NCBI GenBank assembly: GCA_963806455.1 | Contig: CAWDXZ010000002.1 | Location: forward strand, 62,001-126,000 | Direction of reading: 5' to 3' | DNA from: Bog-756 sp963806455 | GTDB taxonomy: Bacteria; Actinomycetota; Acidimicrobiia; Acidimicrobiales; RAAP-2 | DNA: 64,000 nt | Part shown: piece by piece, positions 37,194 through 44,985 of the stretch | Layout: each line of letters begins with the position of its first letter | How positions within the stretch are numbered: position 1 is the first letter of the stretch | Notes under the pieces: generated by a model | What the model was told of the DNA's origin: nothing | Databases searched by the model: none | Seen by the model: only the letters and a program-made list of their open reading frames with translations | Translations under genes and position numbers: made by a program

Positions 37194-37230
37194 TTGCATA
37201 TACATACTATCATATAGTGCAAGGATACTG
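37194..37230. promoter_or_regulatory. Candidate MarR operator, copy 2
   Basis: TTGCA (37194-37198) and TGCAA (37218-37222) form inverted half-sites around an AT-rich centre. The motif ATAGTGCAA-N3-TACTG at 37214-37230 matches the one upstream of the other MarR gene at all 14 fixed positions. Confidence 0.5.
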
Positions 37231-37540
37231 ACCAGACGGGTACGGCAGTTGCCGTTGGCGAGCGTGCGGCGAAGGCATGTTCACTCGAGGTCCCGGCCGA
37301 CCCGGTGCGTCGGTCGTGGTGGGGGCGATTCCTGGTCGTTCCCGGGCGTTTGAAGACTCTGGTTGGACCGCACCCCACCCCGGCAGCTCATGTGCCACGG
37401 CCAGCGAGCCCCGCACAGCCGTCTGCCTGGTCAATCCACCGGTGGACAGACAGACCCTTCACCAAACACACCCCTCACCCCTGGACGGGTCGGGCGGCCA
37501 AGGCGGGTCTTCCCCTGGCTTGGGGAGCGATTGCCCTGGT
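37231..37540. other. Intergenic region, no gene recognised
   Basis: The stretch separates the promoter of the MarR-ClC pair from the end of the anti-sigma gene. Small frames in it are antisense or Arg/Pro-rich and not supported. Confidence 0.4.
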
Positions 37541-37798
37541 CTAGGGGGAACGCCAACGCCGATAGAGATCGGAGAGATCGCGCTTCGCTTCCTCGGTGAG
37601 ACCCTCTGGACTGATCGTCCCGGTCAGCTCGATGGTCATCCTGATCTGCTCCAAGTAGACAGAGCAGTTGGGGCACGCTCGCAGGTGGGATTCGAAGCGA
37701 CGTCGATCCCGACGTGACAGTGACCCCTCGAGATAGTCGGTGACGAGTTCGACCGCCTGCTGGCACACGATGTCCCGACGTCGGAGCGAGAGCATCAT
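37541..37798 (-). CDS. Zinc-finger anti-sigma factor (zf-HC2)
   Basis: An 85-residue anti-sigma factor. The zinc motif appears as CQQAVELVTDYLEGSLS then HLRACPNC, the Cys...His-x3-Cys-x2-Cys pattern of ZAS proteins. It lacks a membrane helix, so it is a cytoplasmic type. Its ATG overlaps the stop of the sigma gene (37795-37798), so the two are made together in a fixed ratio. It would hold the sigma factor inactive until a signal, often redox, releases it. Confidence 0.88.
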   Translation of the reverse strand: MMLSLRRRDIVCQQAVELVTDYLEGSLSRRDRRRFESHLRACPNCSVYLEQIRMTIELTGTISPEGLTEEAKRDLSDLYRRWRSP

Positions 37799-38427
37799 CG
37801 GGCCTTCTCTATCTGGCTTTCGAGCAAGTCCCGCAAGCGGGTCCGACCACGGTGCAACAATATCCTCTGATTACCGACAGTGATGCCGAGCACATCGCAC
37901 ACTTCTTCGCTGGTGAGTTCCTCGATGTCCCGGAGGATCAGCACCTGGCGTTGTCGTTGTGGCAGGTCCTCGAGCGCCACTCTGAGGGCCGGCAACCAGG
38001 TGGCTGCATCCAGACGGTCCTCACAGTCCTCGGTCCACCGATCGAGCGGGTCGGCCCACTGACCCTGAGCGTCGAAGCGCGCCGGGTCGATGGCATGGAG
38101 TGCCTCGACTGGCGCATTGGAGTGCTCCCGCGCTCCCGCCGAGCGCGCCCGGTTGACCAGAATCCGGTACAACCACGTCTTGAACGACGACCGCCCCTCG
38201 AACCGGTCGATTCCCCGGACAACACCCATCCACGTGTCTTGGACGACCTCTTCGGCCACTGCCAGGCTTGGCACCATGGAGCGCGCCAAGCGCACCATGG
38301 GCTGCTGATAACGGGCCACCAGCATGACGAACGCCTCCTCATCGCCGTTCCGCAATCGGCCGAGCAGCTCGACGTCCATCTCCACAATTCGCAGCGTAGG
38401 GCCCGGGCGGCGGGTTCTGGTCGTCAC
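37795..38427 (-). CDS. ECF-type RNA polymerase sigma factor
   Basis: A 210-residue extracytoplasmic-function sigma factor. Region 2 is near residues 25-95: FVMLVARYQQPMVRLARSMV, VVQDTWMGVVRGIDRFEGRS, FKTWLYRILVNRARS. Region 4 is near 145-205: LEDLPQRQRQVLILRDIEEL, SEEVCDVLGITVGNQRILLH, RGRTRLRDLLE. It forms an operon with the anti-sigma factor. Divergent from it is the secreted beta-propeller gene, whose control region carries unusual repeats and may be its target. Confidence 0.92.
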   Translation of the reverse strand: MTTRTRRPGPTLRIVEMDVELLGRLRNGDEEAFVMLVARYQQPMVRLARSMVPSLAVAEEVVQDTWMGVVRGIDRFEGRSSFKTWLYRILVNRARSAGAREHSNAPVEALHAIDPARFDAQGQWADPLDRWTEDCEDRLDAATWLPALRVALEDLPQRQRQVLILRDIEELTSEEVCDVLGITVGNQRILLHRGRTRLRDLLESQIEKAR

Positions 38428-38488
38428 CCAAAGCGCATCTGATCTCGGATCCCAATGGTCCTCGGATACTCAGTCCCGAGTGGGCTGT

Positions 38489-38561
38489 TCGGCGTTACGC
38501 GACCCCGGCGAGAGAGATCGTCGGCTTGCGAAAGAGATCGTCGGCTTGAACGTAACGCCGA
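38489..38561. promoter_or_regulatory. Composite control region: inverted and direct repeats
   Basis: TCGGCGTTACG (38489-38499) and its exact inverse CGTAACGCCGA (38551-38561) bracket two direct copies of AGAGATCGTCGGCTTG at 38513-38528 and 38533-38548, 20 bases apart. The 20-base period puts the repeats on almost the same DNA face. It lies between the sigma operon and the secreted propeller gene. Confidence 0.6.
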
Positions 38562-38607
38562 GTTGGTCCTGCGGACTGTATGGGGAATCTGATCCAAGGG
38601 AGAACCA

Positions 38608-39762
38608 ATGAATAGACTGATCCGAGTAGGCATGGCCGTCGGAGCTGTACTGGCGTTTTCGGCCTGGGGTACCACCATTGCAGCCGGTGCCGCCGGAGCT
38701 GCCTTCGAAGGTCACCCGGGAGAGGGCGCCGACCACGTCGTTTTCGTCCAAACTGATAACCCGGCCGGGAACCAGGTGATTGCCTATGACCGAGCCGACG
38801 ACGGCATCCTGACCGTGGACCACACCTACAATACCGGTGGATTGGGTGGGGTGCTCAATGGATCGGCCGTCGACCATCTCGGCTCCCAAGGCTCACTGAC
38901 CCTCAACTCGACGGGGGACGCGCTTTTCGCGGTGAACGCGGGAAGCAACACGGTGTCCGTGTTCTCCGTCCGGGGCGATGAACTCACATTGCGTCAGGTG
39001 GTCAGTTCAGGTGGAACCTTCCCGGTCAGCGTCGCCGTGCACGGCGCCCTGGTCTCCGTCCTCAACGCCGAGAACGGCGGGTCAGTGCAGGAGTACTACC
39101 AGGTGTTCGGACACCTGATCGCCGTGCCGGGCGGGAATCGCAACCTGGGTTTGACCATCCCGTCGGATAGCACGCAGTTCACGCATACGCCGGGACAGGT
39201 GGCCTATTCGCCGGATGGATCGGAGCTGATCGTGACGACCAAGGCCAGCTCCAATTCGGTGGACGTCTTCGATGTGAACGCCTTCGGGCGCTTGTCTGCC
39301 ACACCAGTGGTCAACACCGAGCCTGGGGCGGTCCCGTTCGCAATCGCCTTCGACCAGGTAGACCATCTAGTGATCGCCGAGGCGGGACCCAGTGCGCTCG
39401 CCACCTTCAACCTCAATCGGGATGGCACGATCACCCAACTCGACTCGTTAAGCAGCGGCCAAGCCGGTCTGTGCTGGGTCACATCTGCCGGGTCACTGTT
39501 CTTCACCGGCAATACCGGAGCCAACTCGACGAGTGGATACCAGACGAAGTCAAGCGGCCGGTTGACTCTGCTTGGAACCACCTCCACTGATCCGGGGACA
39601 GTTGACGGTTCGGCCTCGTCCGACGGTCGTTTCCTCTATGTCCAGACCGGCGGAAATGGCATCGTCGACGAATTCGAGGTCAGTGCCAACGGAAGCCTCA
39701 ACGAGATTGGCTCTGTGACCGTCCCCGGTGCCGTGGGTGGCGAAGGCATCTCCGCGTCCTAG
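38608..39762 (+). CDS. Secreted lactonase-like beta-propeller protein
   Basis: A 384-residue exported protein. A signal peptide (RVGMAVGAVLAFSAWGTTIA) is followed by a seven-bladed propeller of the 6-phosphogluconolactonase/YVTN type. Blade motifs include NSTGDALFAVNAGSNTVSVF, TPGQVAYSPDGSELIVTTKA, SSNSVDVFDVNAFGRLSATP and SSDGRFLYVQTGGNGIVDEF. Catalytic residues of lactonases are not obvious, so it may only bind. It faces the ECF sigma operon across 180 bases with paired repeats. Such exported propellers are sometimes sigma targets in stress or cell-surface regulons. Confidence 0.85.
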   Translation: MNRLIRVGMAVGAVLAFSAWGTTIAAGAAGAAFEGHPGEGADHVVFVQTDNPAGNQVIAYDRADDGILTVDHTYNTGGLGGVLNGSAVDHLGSQGSLTLNSTGDALFAVNAGSNTVSVFSVRGDELTLRQVVSSGGTFPVSVAVHGALVSVLNAENGGSVQEYYQVFGHLIAVPGGNRNLGLTIPSDSTQFTHTPGQVAYSPDGSELIVTTKASSNSVDVFDVNAFGRLSATPVVNTEPGAVPFAIAFDQVDHLVIAEAGPSALATFNLNRDGTITQLDSLSSGQAGLCWVTSAGSLFFTGNTGANSTSGYQTKSSGRLTLLGTTSTDPGTVDGSASSDGRFLYVQTGGNGIVDEFEVSANGSLNEIGSVTVPGAVGGEGISAS

Positions 39763-39847
39763 CCTGCCCCGCGGGATCGGCTGCTTGGGCGACCGGGCAG
39801 GATTGTGACCCCCCGCTAGGCAAGGTGTCCCGAACTGTCGCGCCAAG

Positions 39848-40594
39848 TCAACGGTAATCGGGATTGAGGAAGTCGAAGCGACAGCCCGCATCCCACGCCG
39901 AGCGCTGGTTGCCATGTGCAGGAATGCCACCCCGATCCTTCAACATCCGGGTTGCGTGCAAGAGGTTCCATGTCATGAACGTCGTGTTTCGGTTGGTGAA
40001 GTCGTTCTCGGGGCCGCCTGAACCGGGGTCGAGGTACGAAGGTCCGGGGCCCGCCTCACCGATCCATCCCGCGTCGGCTTGTGGCGGAATCAGATACCCC
40101 AGATGCTGTAGGGAGTACAAGATGTTCATGGCACAATGTTTGACACCGTCCTCGTTGCCGGTCACGAGGCAGCCAGCCGCCCGCCCGTAGTAGGCGTACT
40201 GTCCCGCATCATTGAGGAGGTGGGAGTTGCCGTAGAGGCGTTCGATGACCTTGGTGCACACCGAGGACTTCTCGCCCAGCCAGATGGGTGTGCAGAGCAC
40301 CAGGATGTCCGCCGCCATCACCTGCTCGGTGATGGACGGCCATTCGTCACCTTCCCATCCGTGTTCGGTCATGTCGGGCCACACGCCGGTGGCGATGTCA
40401 TGATCGATGGCCCGGATGGCATCCACCGCGACACCTTGGCGTCGCATGATCTCCATCGAGATGGCGGCAAGTCCCTCCGTATTTGAGACCTCAGGTGACT
40501 TCTTCAGCGTGCAGTTGATGAAGAGGGCCCGTAGGTCGGAGAAGCTCCACTGGTCTTGCTGGCACAGCTCCTCCTGCATGGCATTGAGAGTCAT
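39848..40594 (-). CDS. Flavodoxin-like NAD(P)H-dependent oxidoreductase
   Basis: A 248-residue protein of the flavodoxin fold. LRALFINCTLKKSPEVSNTE is the FMN-phosphate loop near residues 22-41, and MAADILVLCTPIWLGEKSSV with KVIERLYGNSHLLN near 92-128 contacts the flavin. A later YLIPPQADAGWIGEAGPGPS is common in the WrbA-like/iron-sulfur flavoprotein relatives. It probably reduces FMN, quinones or a partner protein. The gene is monocistronic and ends near the propeller gene tail, with converging transcription. Confidence 0.85.
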   Translation of the reverse strand: MTLNAMQEELCQQDQWSFSDLRALFINCTLKKSPEVSNTEGLAAISMEIMRRQGVAVDAIRAIDHDIATGVWPDMTEHGWEGDEWPSITEQVMAADILVLCTPIWLGEKSSVCTKVIERLYGNSHLLNDAGQYAYYGRAAGCLVTGNEDGVKHCAMNILYSLQHLGYLIPPQADAGWIGEAGPGPSYLDPGSGGPENDFTNRNTTFMTWNLLHATRMLKDRGGIPAHGNQRSAWDAGCRFDFLNPDYR

Positions 40595-40762
40595 CGGTCC
40601 TCGCAGTTCTCGTGTTGTTCAGTCCACTACCCACTTTGTCGCATAGGAGGAAGCCGTGCAGACTCAAACCACGAACATCTCGTCTGTGAGCGGCGACCGC
40701 TACTGGGTGCACACCCGGTCTCGAATTGCCGACGTGGAGCGAGCGTCCGGCACTCCCGCCTT

Positions 40763-41764
40763 CTATGAAATAGCGAGGACGACGGCAACATATGTCGCAT
40801 AGCCGGCGATGATGAGCGATCCTGCCCACCGACCCAACCCCCGCCCAACATAAGCCAGCACCAGCGTCAGTACCGTCAGACCCAGATACCATGCAGCGAT
40901 GAGGACCTCCTGAGTCGAGGACGCTGTCAATCCGACGAAGACCGCGGGAAGTAGAAGACCGAGTGCGACATTCAAGGTGTTGCTGTTGAGCCCGGTGCTG
41001 AGAGCTGCCTCACCTCTCCCATTTCGGGCCAGATATACGGCGGCCACAGCATTGGGCAGACTGGTGACCGCGGCCAGAACCAACCCGCCGACGACGACCT
41101 CCGCCAGTCCAAAGTGAGCTCCCAGTGTTGAGGCACCACGCTCCATCGCCACACTGGCAGCCACGACCACGACGAGGGTGACACCGGCAATCAACGCGTC
41201 GAACGGGGTGCCTCTGGGGGGGCGGATTGCGACAACAAGCTCCAATTCCTCCTCATCGACCGCCGAGACGAGCCACCTGACCGCTCGGCTCGGGAGGGGA
41301 ACGCGGCGGAGGCTCCTGCGGTGTGCACCCAGCAGGACGAGGTATGGCACCAAGACGAGGAGGATGAGGACGAGTCCACTGGTGGCGCTCATGAGCCCGG
41401 TGACTGTGATCAGGCAAACGGATGCCACCCAGATCGCGATGGCACCACCCAGCAAGATCACCCTGCGGTGAAGCCGAAGGCCGGCGGCAACCACGGCTCC
41501 CAGACCCAGGAGAGCCGCAAGATTGAAGATGTTCGAACCGATGACGACTCCGGCGCCCACCGCCCTCTGTTGGTGAGCGAGGGCCGTGATAGATGCAGTG
41601 ATCTCCGGGGCGTCAGCAGCAAGTGCGGCAACCATACCGAGCAACGCTTCCGAAAGGCCGAATCGCTCTCCGACCCGCTCCAGTCGGGTCACCAAGACCC
41701 AGCTCATCGTCAGGCTGACCAGGGCCCCGAGCGCGAACGCGCCAGCAGAGAGTCCAATGCCCAC
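40763..41764 (-). CDS. Sodium/calcium (CaCA) exchanger family protein
   Basis: A 333-residue membrane protein with two inverted halves of about five helices. The alpha-1 repeat is MVAALAADAPEITASITALA and GVVIGSNIFNLAALLGLGAV. The alpha-2 repeat is VVGGLVLAAVTSLPNAVAAV and ALSTGLNSNTLNVALGLLLP. These are the ion-binding repeats of cation/Ca2+ exchangers. A hydrophilic loop (SAVDEEELELVVAIRPPRG) joins the halves. It would export Ca2+ or a similar cation against H+ or Na+. The alpha-1 acidic residue is present as DAPE, but alpha-2 has TSLPN, so the ion preference may differ. Confidence 0.87.
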   Translation of the reverse strand: MGIGLSAGAFALGALVSLTMSWVLVTRLERVGERFGLSEALLGMVAALAADAPEITASITALAHQQRAVGAGVVIGSNIFNLAALLGLGAVVAAGLRLHRRVILLGGAIAIWVASVCLITVTGLMSATSGLVLILLVLVPYLVLLGAHRRSLRRVPLPSRAVRWLVSAVDEEELELVVAIRPPRGTPFDALIAGVTLVVVVAASVAMERGASTLGAHFGLAEVVVGGLVLAAVTSLPNAVAAVYLARNGRGEAALSTGLNSNTLNVALGLLLPAVFVGLTASSTQEVLIAAWYLGLTVLTLVLAYVGRGLGRWAGSLIIAGYATYVAVVLAIS

Positions 41765-41899
41765 GACGGCTCCATTTCACAGCTAGAGACAACTTGCCGA
41801 CCAGGCTTCCCGGCTCTCCGAGACGCAGGTTACCAATAGCTCATCCACGATGTGGAACGGCGATTGTCGGTCCCCAGGGCATTGAGGTGCCGGTGCACG

Positions 41900-42709
41900 T
41901 CACCTGCTGGGAATTCGAACCTCGAATACCGGGATGGGATCGGGGAACCCTTTGAGGTCGAAAGAGCCCATACAGTTGAACTCGAACCGTTTGCCCATGC
42001 ACAGGTCCCGCGCTGCACTCGATACAGCGATGCCGCCGCGCGGGGCGATCGCACACAATCGGGCAGACAACTGAACGGTCGCCCCGAACAGATCACCACC
42101 CTCGCTGACCGGCTCGCCGACGCTGAGGCCGATACGGACGGCAATGGGTTGACCAGCCTTCTCGTTCCGTTGGCGCAGGGAATGTTGAATATCGATTCCG
42201 TACTCGATTGCGGACGACACGGAAGTGAACGAAGCCATAAGCCCGTCCCCCGTGTGCTTCACTTCGTGTCCACCCCGCGCTGACAGTGCCCCACGCACAA
42301 TGTCGTCGTGTTCGTGCAGGATCGTCATGAATCCTTCATCGCCGAGCTCCTGAGTCTGACGGGTGGAATCGCACACGTCGGTGAATACGATGGCACGGAC
42401 GGCGGAGTCGACGTAGGCCTCTCCGGGAGGGTGTTGGGGGAGGGGGCCGAGAAACGCATTGACGGGCCCCTCACTCACCTCGATGATCCTGTCAGCCACG
42501 AGGCCGTGGGCTTCTCTGTGCACCGCCTCGAGCGACTCGCGGTCCGGTCCCTCCGCCAGGCAAAAGACAGCCCCTTGGTGTTCGTCGAACCAGTAGGTGA
42601 CGTACCGGACCCCGTACTTGTCCTGGACAGTGAGGTCGAGCTCGTGCGCGGCCGCGATCTCCGAAGCTGTCGCACCGGGGGCTTCGTGTCGATCAAGGAA
42701 GAGGGCCAT
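41900..42709 (-). CDS. DUF4242 domain fused to class III nucleotide cyclase
   Basis: A 269-residue two-domain protein. Residues 1-90 are a DUF4242 (SCO4226-type nickel-binding) domain: ALFLDRHEAPGATASEIAAA, then VTYWFDEHQGAVFCLAEGPD. Residues about 100-260 are an adenylate/guanylate cyclase catalytic domain: metal-site IVFTDVCDSTRQTQELGD (109-117), VKHTGDGLMASFTSVSSA (GDG at 154-156) and RIGLSVGEPVSEGGDLFGA. It is soluble and lacks membrane helices. A separate DUF4242 protein is encoded at 43.5 kb. The sensor domain could tune cAMP output to a metal or small ligand; this is inference. Confidence 0.88.
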   Translation of the reverse strand: MALFLDRHEAPGATASEIAAAHELDLTVQDKYGVRYVTYWFDEHQGAVFCLAEGPDRESLEAVHREAHGLVADRIIEVSEGPVNAFLGPLPQHPPGEAYVDSAVRAIVFTDVCDSTRQTQELGDEGFMTILHEHDDIVRGALSARGGHEVKHTGDGLMASFTSVSSAIEYGIDIQHSLRQRNEKAGQPIAVRIGLSVGEPVSEGGDLFGATVQLSARLCAIAPRGGIAVSSAARDLCMGKRFEFNCMGSFDLKGFPDPIPVFEVRIPSR

Positions 42710-42799
42710 ATGAACCTTCCCGTAGTCGTTGGCGTGTGTGCGAGCGCTGCCTGGTGACCAACCAGTCGGCCGGCGCCACAGCCGTGGTCATCTGCTCAT

Positions 42800-43429
42800 T
42801 TACGCCTCGTTGTTCGTCCGGTCCGCGGCGAGTCCGGCCAGAAGTGTCTCCATCAAGGTTCGCACTTCGCACCGGGCGCCGACCTGGTCGTCCGCGTCAG
42901 CTACGAATAGGCATCCTTCGTTCAACGCGCCCATGATCATCGATGCGAGTGGGCGGAGAGGAGCGGCGCCGATCTTCTTGAGGCGCATTGCCCTACGCAA
43001 CACGCCACGCAGTGGCACCGCTCCGTATCGGGCCTCGACGTCACGTACCGTGTCCCAGCTGAGGACCGCCCTCGCGTCACGCATGACGATCCTCTGCACG
43101 ACGGGGTCGAGGTTGGCGTCGATCCACAGTTCGCACCCCTGCACGAGGGCTTCCCACGGATCAGGCCGGAGGAACTCGGCGACCACCTGATCGGAGACCT
43201 CTCGTTGGATCTCCTCGTAGACCGCGCCGAACAGATCCTCCTTGCCCTGGAAGTGGTGGTAGAGGGCTCCCTTGGTCACATTGGCATCGGCCACGATCTC
43301 GTCCAGCGAGGTGGAGGCAAAGCCGTGCTCGGCGAAGAGCCGGCGCGCCGCGACGAGCAGGGCGGCCCGCGTTGACGCGCCCTGCGCCGCGCGGGTCACC
43401 AGCGGACTCGGGTCTTCCTTGACAACCAT
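42800..43429 (-). CDS. TetR-family transcriptional regulator
   Basis: A 209-residue regulator. The DNA-binding helix-turn-helix is RAALLVAARRLFAEHGFAST, SLDEIVADANVTKGALYHHF and QGKEDLFGAVYEEI. The ligand domain follows without recognised residues. The ATG at 43429 (MVVKEDPSPLV) is chosen; the longer frame starting at 43588 would run through the operator. Its start codon lies in the left arm of a near-perfect inverted repeat, so autoregulation is very likely. It faces the DUF4242-methyltransferase-flavoprotein genes and probably controls them. Confidence 0.9.
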   Translation of the reverse strand: MVVKEDPSPLVTRAAQGASTRAALLVAARRLFAEHGFASTSLDEIVADANVTKGALYHHFQGKEDLFGAVYEEIQREVSDQVVAEFLRPDPWEALVQGCELWIDANLDPVVQRIVMRDARAVLSWDTVRDVEARYGAVPLRGVLRRAMRLKKIGAAPLRPLASMIMGALNEGCLFVADADDQVGARCEVRTLMETLLAGLAADRTNNEA

Positions 43430-43464
43430 ACCCACGGTATGGATAATACCATACTGTGGGTATG
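43427..43464. promoter_or_regulatory. TetR operator, 16-bp inverted repeat
   Basis: CATACCCACGGTATGG (43427-43442) and CCATACTGTGGGTATG (43449-43464) form a 38-bp site with a six-base spacer and one mismatch per arm pair. It covers the TetR start codon and sits 65 bases upstream of the divergent gene. Confidence 0.75.
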
Positions 43465-43528
43465 GAGTCGAGAAGCCCTCGGTCCAAGTCGAGGGACAGC
43501 CGACGAGATGGACGAGAAGGGGGTCGGA

Positions 43529-43801
43529 GTGCCCAAGTACATGATCGAGCGTGAGCTCCCGGGGGCCGGGGAGCTGAGCGGCGCTCAACTGCAGGCCCTT
43601 GCCGGCAGGTCGAACAAGATCATCGCGGAACTAGGTCCGGAGATCCGCTGGCTGACCAGCTATGTGACCGACGACAAGATCTACTGCATCTACGTCGCGC
43701 CCGACGAGGACATTCTGCAAGAGCACGCCCGGTGCGGTGGGTTCCCGGCTGACACGATCAGCCGCGTGGCGACCGTGATCGATCCGTCCACCGGCGACTG
43801 A
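43529..43801 (+). CDS. DUF4242 (nickel-binding-like) small protein
   Basis: A protein of about 90 residues and one domain. YMIERELPGAGELSGAQLQA, then IRWLTSYVTDDKIYCIYVAP and DEDILQEHARCGGFPADTIS, fit the DUF4242/SCO4226 ferredoxin-like fold. The GTG at 43529 follows AAGGGGG and is preferred over the ATG at 43508. It is the first gene opposite TetR, followed by a methyltransferase gene 83 bases on. It is a stand-alone version of the sensor domain found in the cyclase fusion at 41.9 kb. The ligand is unknown. Confidence 0.82.
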   Translation: MPKYMIERELPGAGELSGAQLQALAGRSNKIIAELGPEIRWLTSYVTDDKIYCIYVAPDEDILQEHARCGGFPADTISRVATVIDPSTGD

Positions 43802-43884
43802 CTTGGGGAACAAGGCGGTTGTCGCGACCCCGAACGCCATCACGATCTGGCCGATCAGACCTGAAGGATCCAGGAGGAAGTCCC

Positions 43885-44964
43885 ATGACAACAATGAACG
43901 AAGCTGCATCAGTCGATCCTGACAAACTCATGGCTTTTGTCTTCGAAGCGGTCGACGAAGTCGGCGCCACCCTCAACTCTGCACTCGTCGTCCTCGGAGA
44001 CAAGCTTGGCCTCTACCGGGCAATGGCTGGAGCGGGCCCCCTGACCTCGGACGAGCTGGCGGAGCGGACGGGTACGGCCGAGCGCTATGTCCGAGAGTGG
44101 CTCAATGCCCAGGCGGCCGGCGGCTATGTCGTGTACAGCCCTGTGACCGGCCGCTATGAGCTGCCAGCCGAACAGACTGTGGCTCTCACCGAACCATCGA
44201 GCCCGGCCTTTCTTCCCGGCTTCTTTCAGATCGCTATCGGCTCGGTGATCGATTCGCCCCGGATCGCCGGGGTGGCGCGCACCGGTGACGGGATCGGGTG
44301 GCACGATCATGTCGACGATGTCCACGACGGTTGCGAGCGGTTCTTCCGGCCCGGCTACAACGCGCATCTCGTGAACGAGTGGCTGCCCGCACTCGAAGGC
44401 GTGGTGGAGAAGCTCAAGACTGGCGCAACGGTGGCCGATGTCGGCTGCGGTCATGGGGCGTCGACGATCCTGATGGCCGAAGCCTTTCCCGACTCGAGTT
44501 TTCTCGGCACTGATTACCATGCCGGGTCGATCAACATCGCCCGCCGGAGAGCCCGGGATGCCGGTGCGGGTGGGCGGGTCAGCTTCGAGCAGGCTCCCGC
44601 GTCGTCGTTTCCCGGCGGTGACTACGACCTGGTCACGATGTTCGACTGCCTGCATGACATGGGGGGTCCTCTCGGGGCTGCCGCCCACGTACGGGAGGCG
44701 GTGGCCGACGAGGGCACGTGGACGATCGTCGAGCCCGCGGCCGGGGACCAGATCGAGGACAACATGAACCCCGTGGGCCGCGCCTATTACGCCTTCTCGA
44801 CCTTGCTTTGCACACCATGCTCGCTGTCCCAGGAGGTTGGCCTGGCCCTCGGGGCCCAGGCAGGGGAGGCCCGGATTCGGGACATCGTCACCCGCGCCGG
44901 GTTCAGCCGGTTCCAGAAGGTGGCGGCCACTCCGTTCAACAGCGTGTTCGAGGCCAGGCCGTAG
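43885..44964 (+). CDS. SAM-dependent methyltransferase with N-terminal winged helix
   Basis: A 359-residue protein. The N-terminal part is a winged-helix dimerisation domain (LVVLGDKLGLYRAMAGAGPL, DELAERTGTAERYVREWLN) as in O-methyltransferases. The SAM domain has motif I as TVADVGCGHGASTILMAEAF near residue 186 and motif IV as YDLVTMFDCLHDMGG. Residues after about 320 form a family-specific tail. The start is well supported by AGGAGG. It belongs to the TetR-facing gene set and precedes a flavoprotein by 21 bases, so it may modify or help process an unknown metabolite. Confidence 0.85.
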   Translation: MTTMNEAASVDPDKLMAFVFEAVDEVGATLNSALVVLGDKLGLYRAMAGAGPLTSDELAERTGTAERYVREWLNAQAAGGYVVYSPVTGRYELPAEQTVALTEPSSPAFLPGFFQIAIGSVIDSPRIAGVARTGDGIGWHDHVDDVHDGCERFFRPGYNAHLVNEWLPALEGVVEKLKTGATVADVGCGHGASTILMAEAFPDSSFLGTDYHAGSINIARRRARDAGAGGRVSFEQAPASSFPGGDYDLVTMFDCLHDMGGPLGAAAHVREAVADEGTWTIVEPAAGDQIEDNMNPVGRAYYAFSTLLCTPCSLSQEVGLALGAQAGEARIRDIVTRAGFSRFQKVAATPFNSVFEARP

Positions 44965-44985
44965 TTCGATGGATATGGTCATTCC

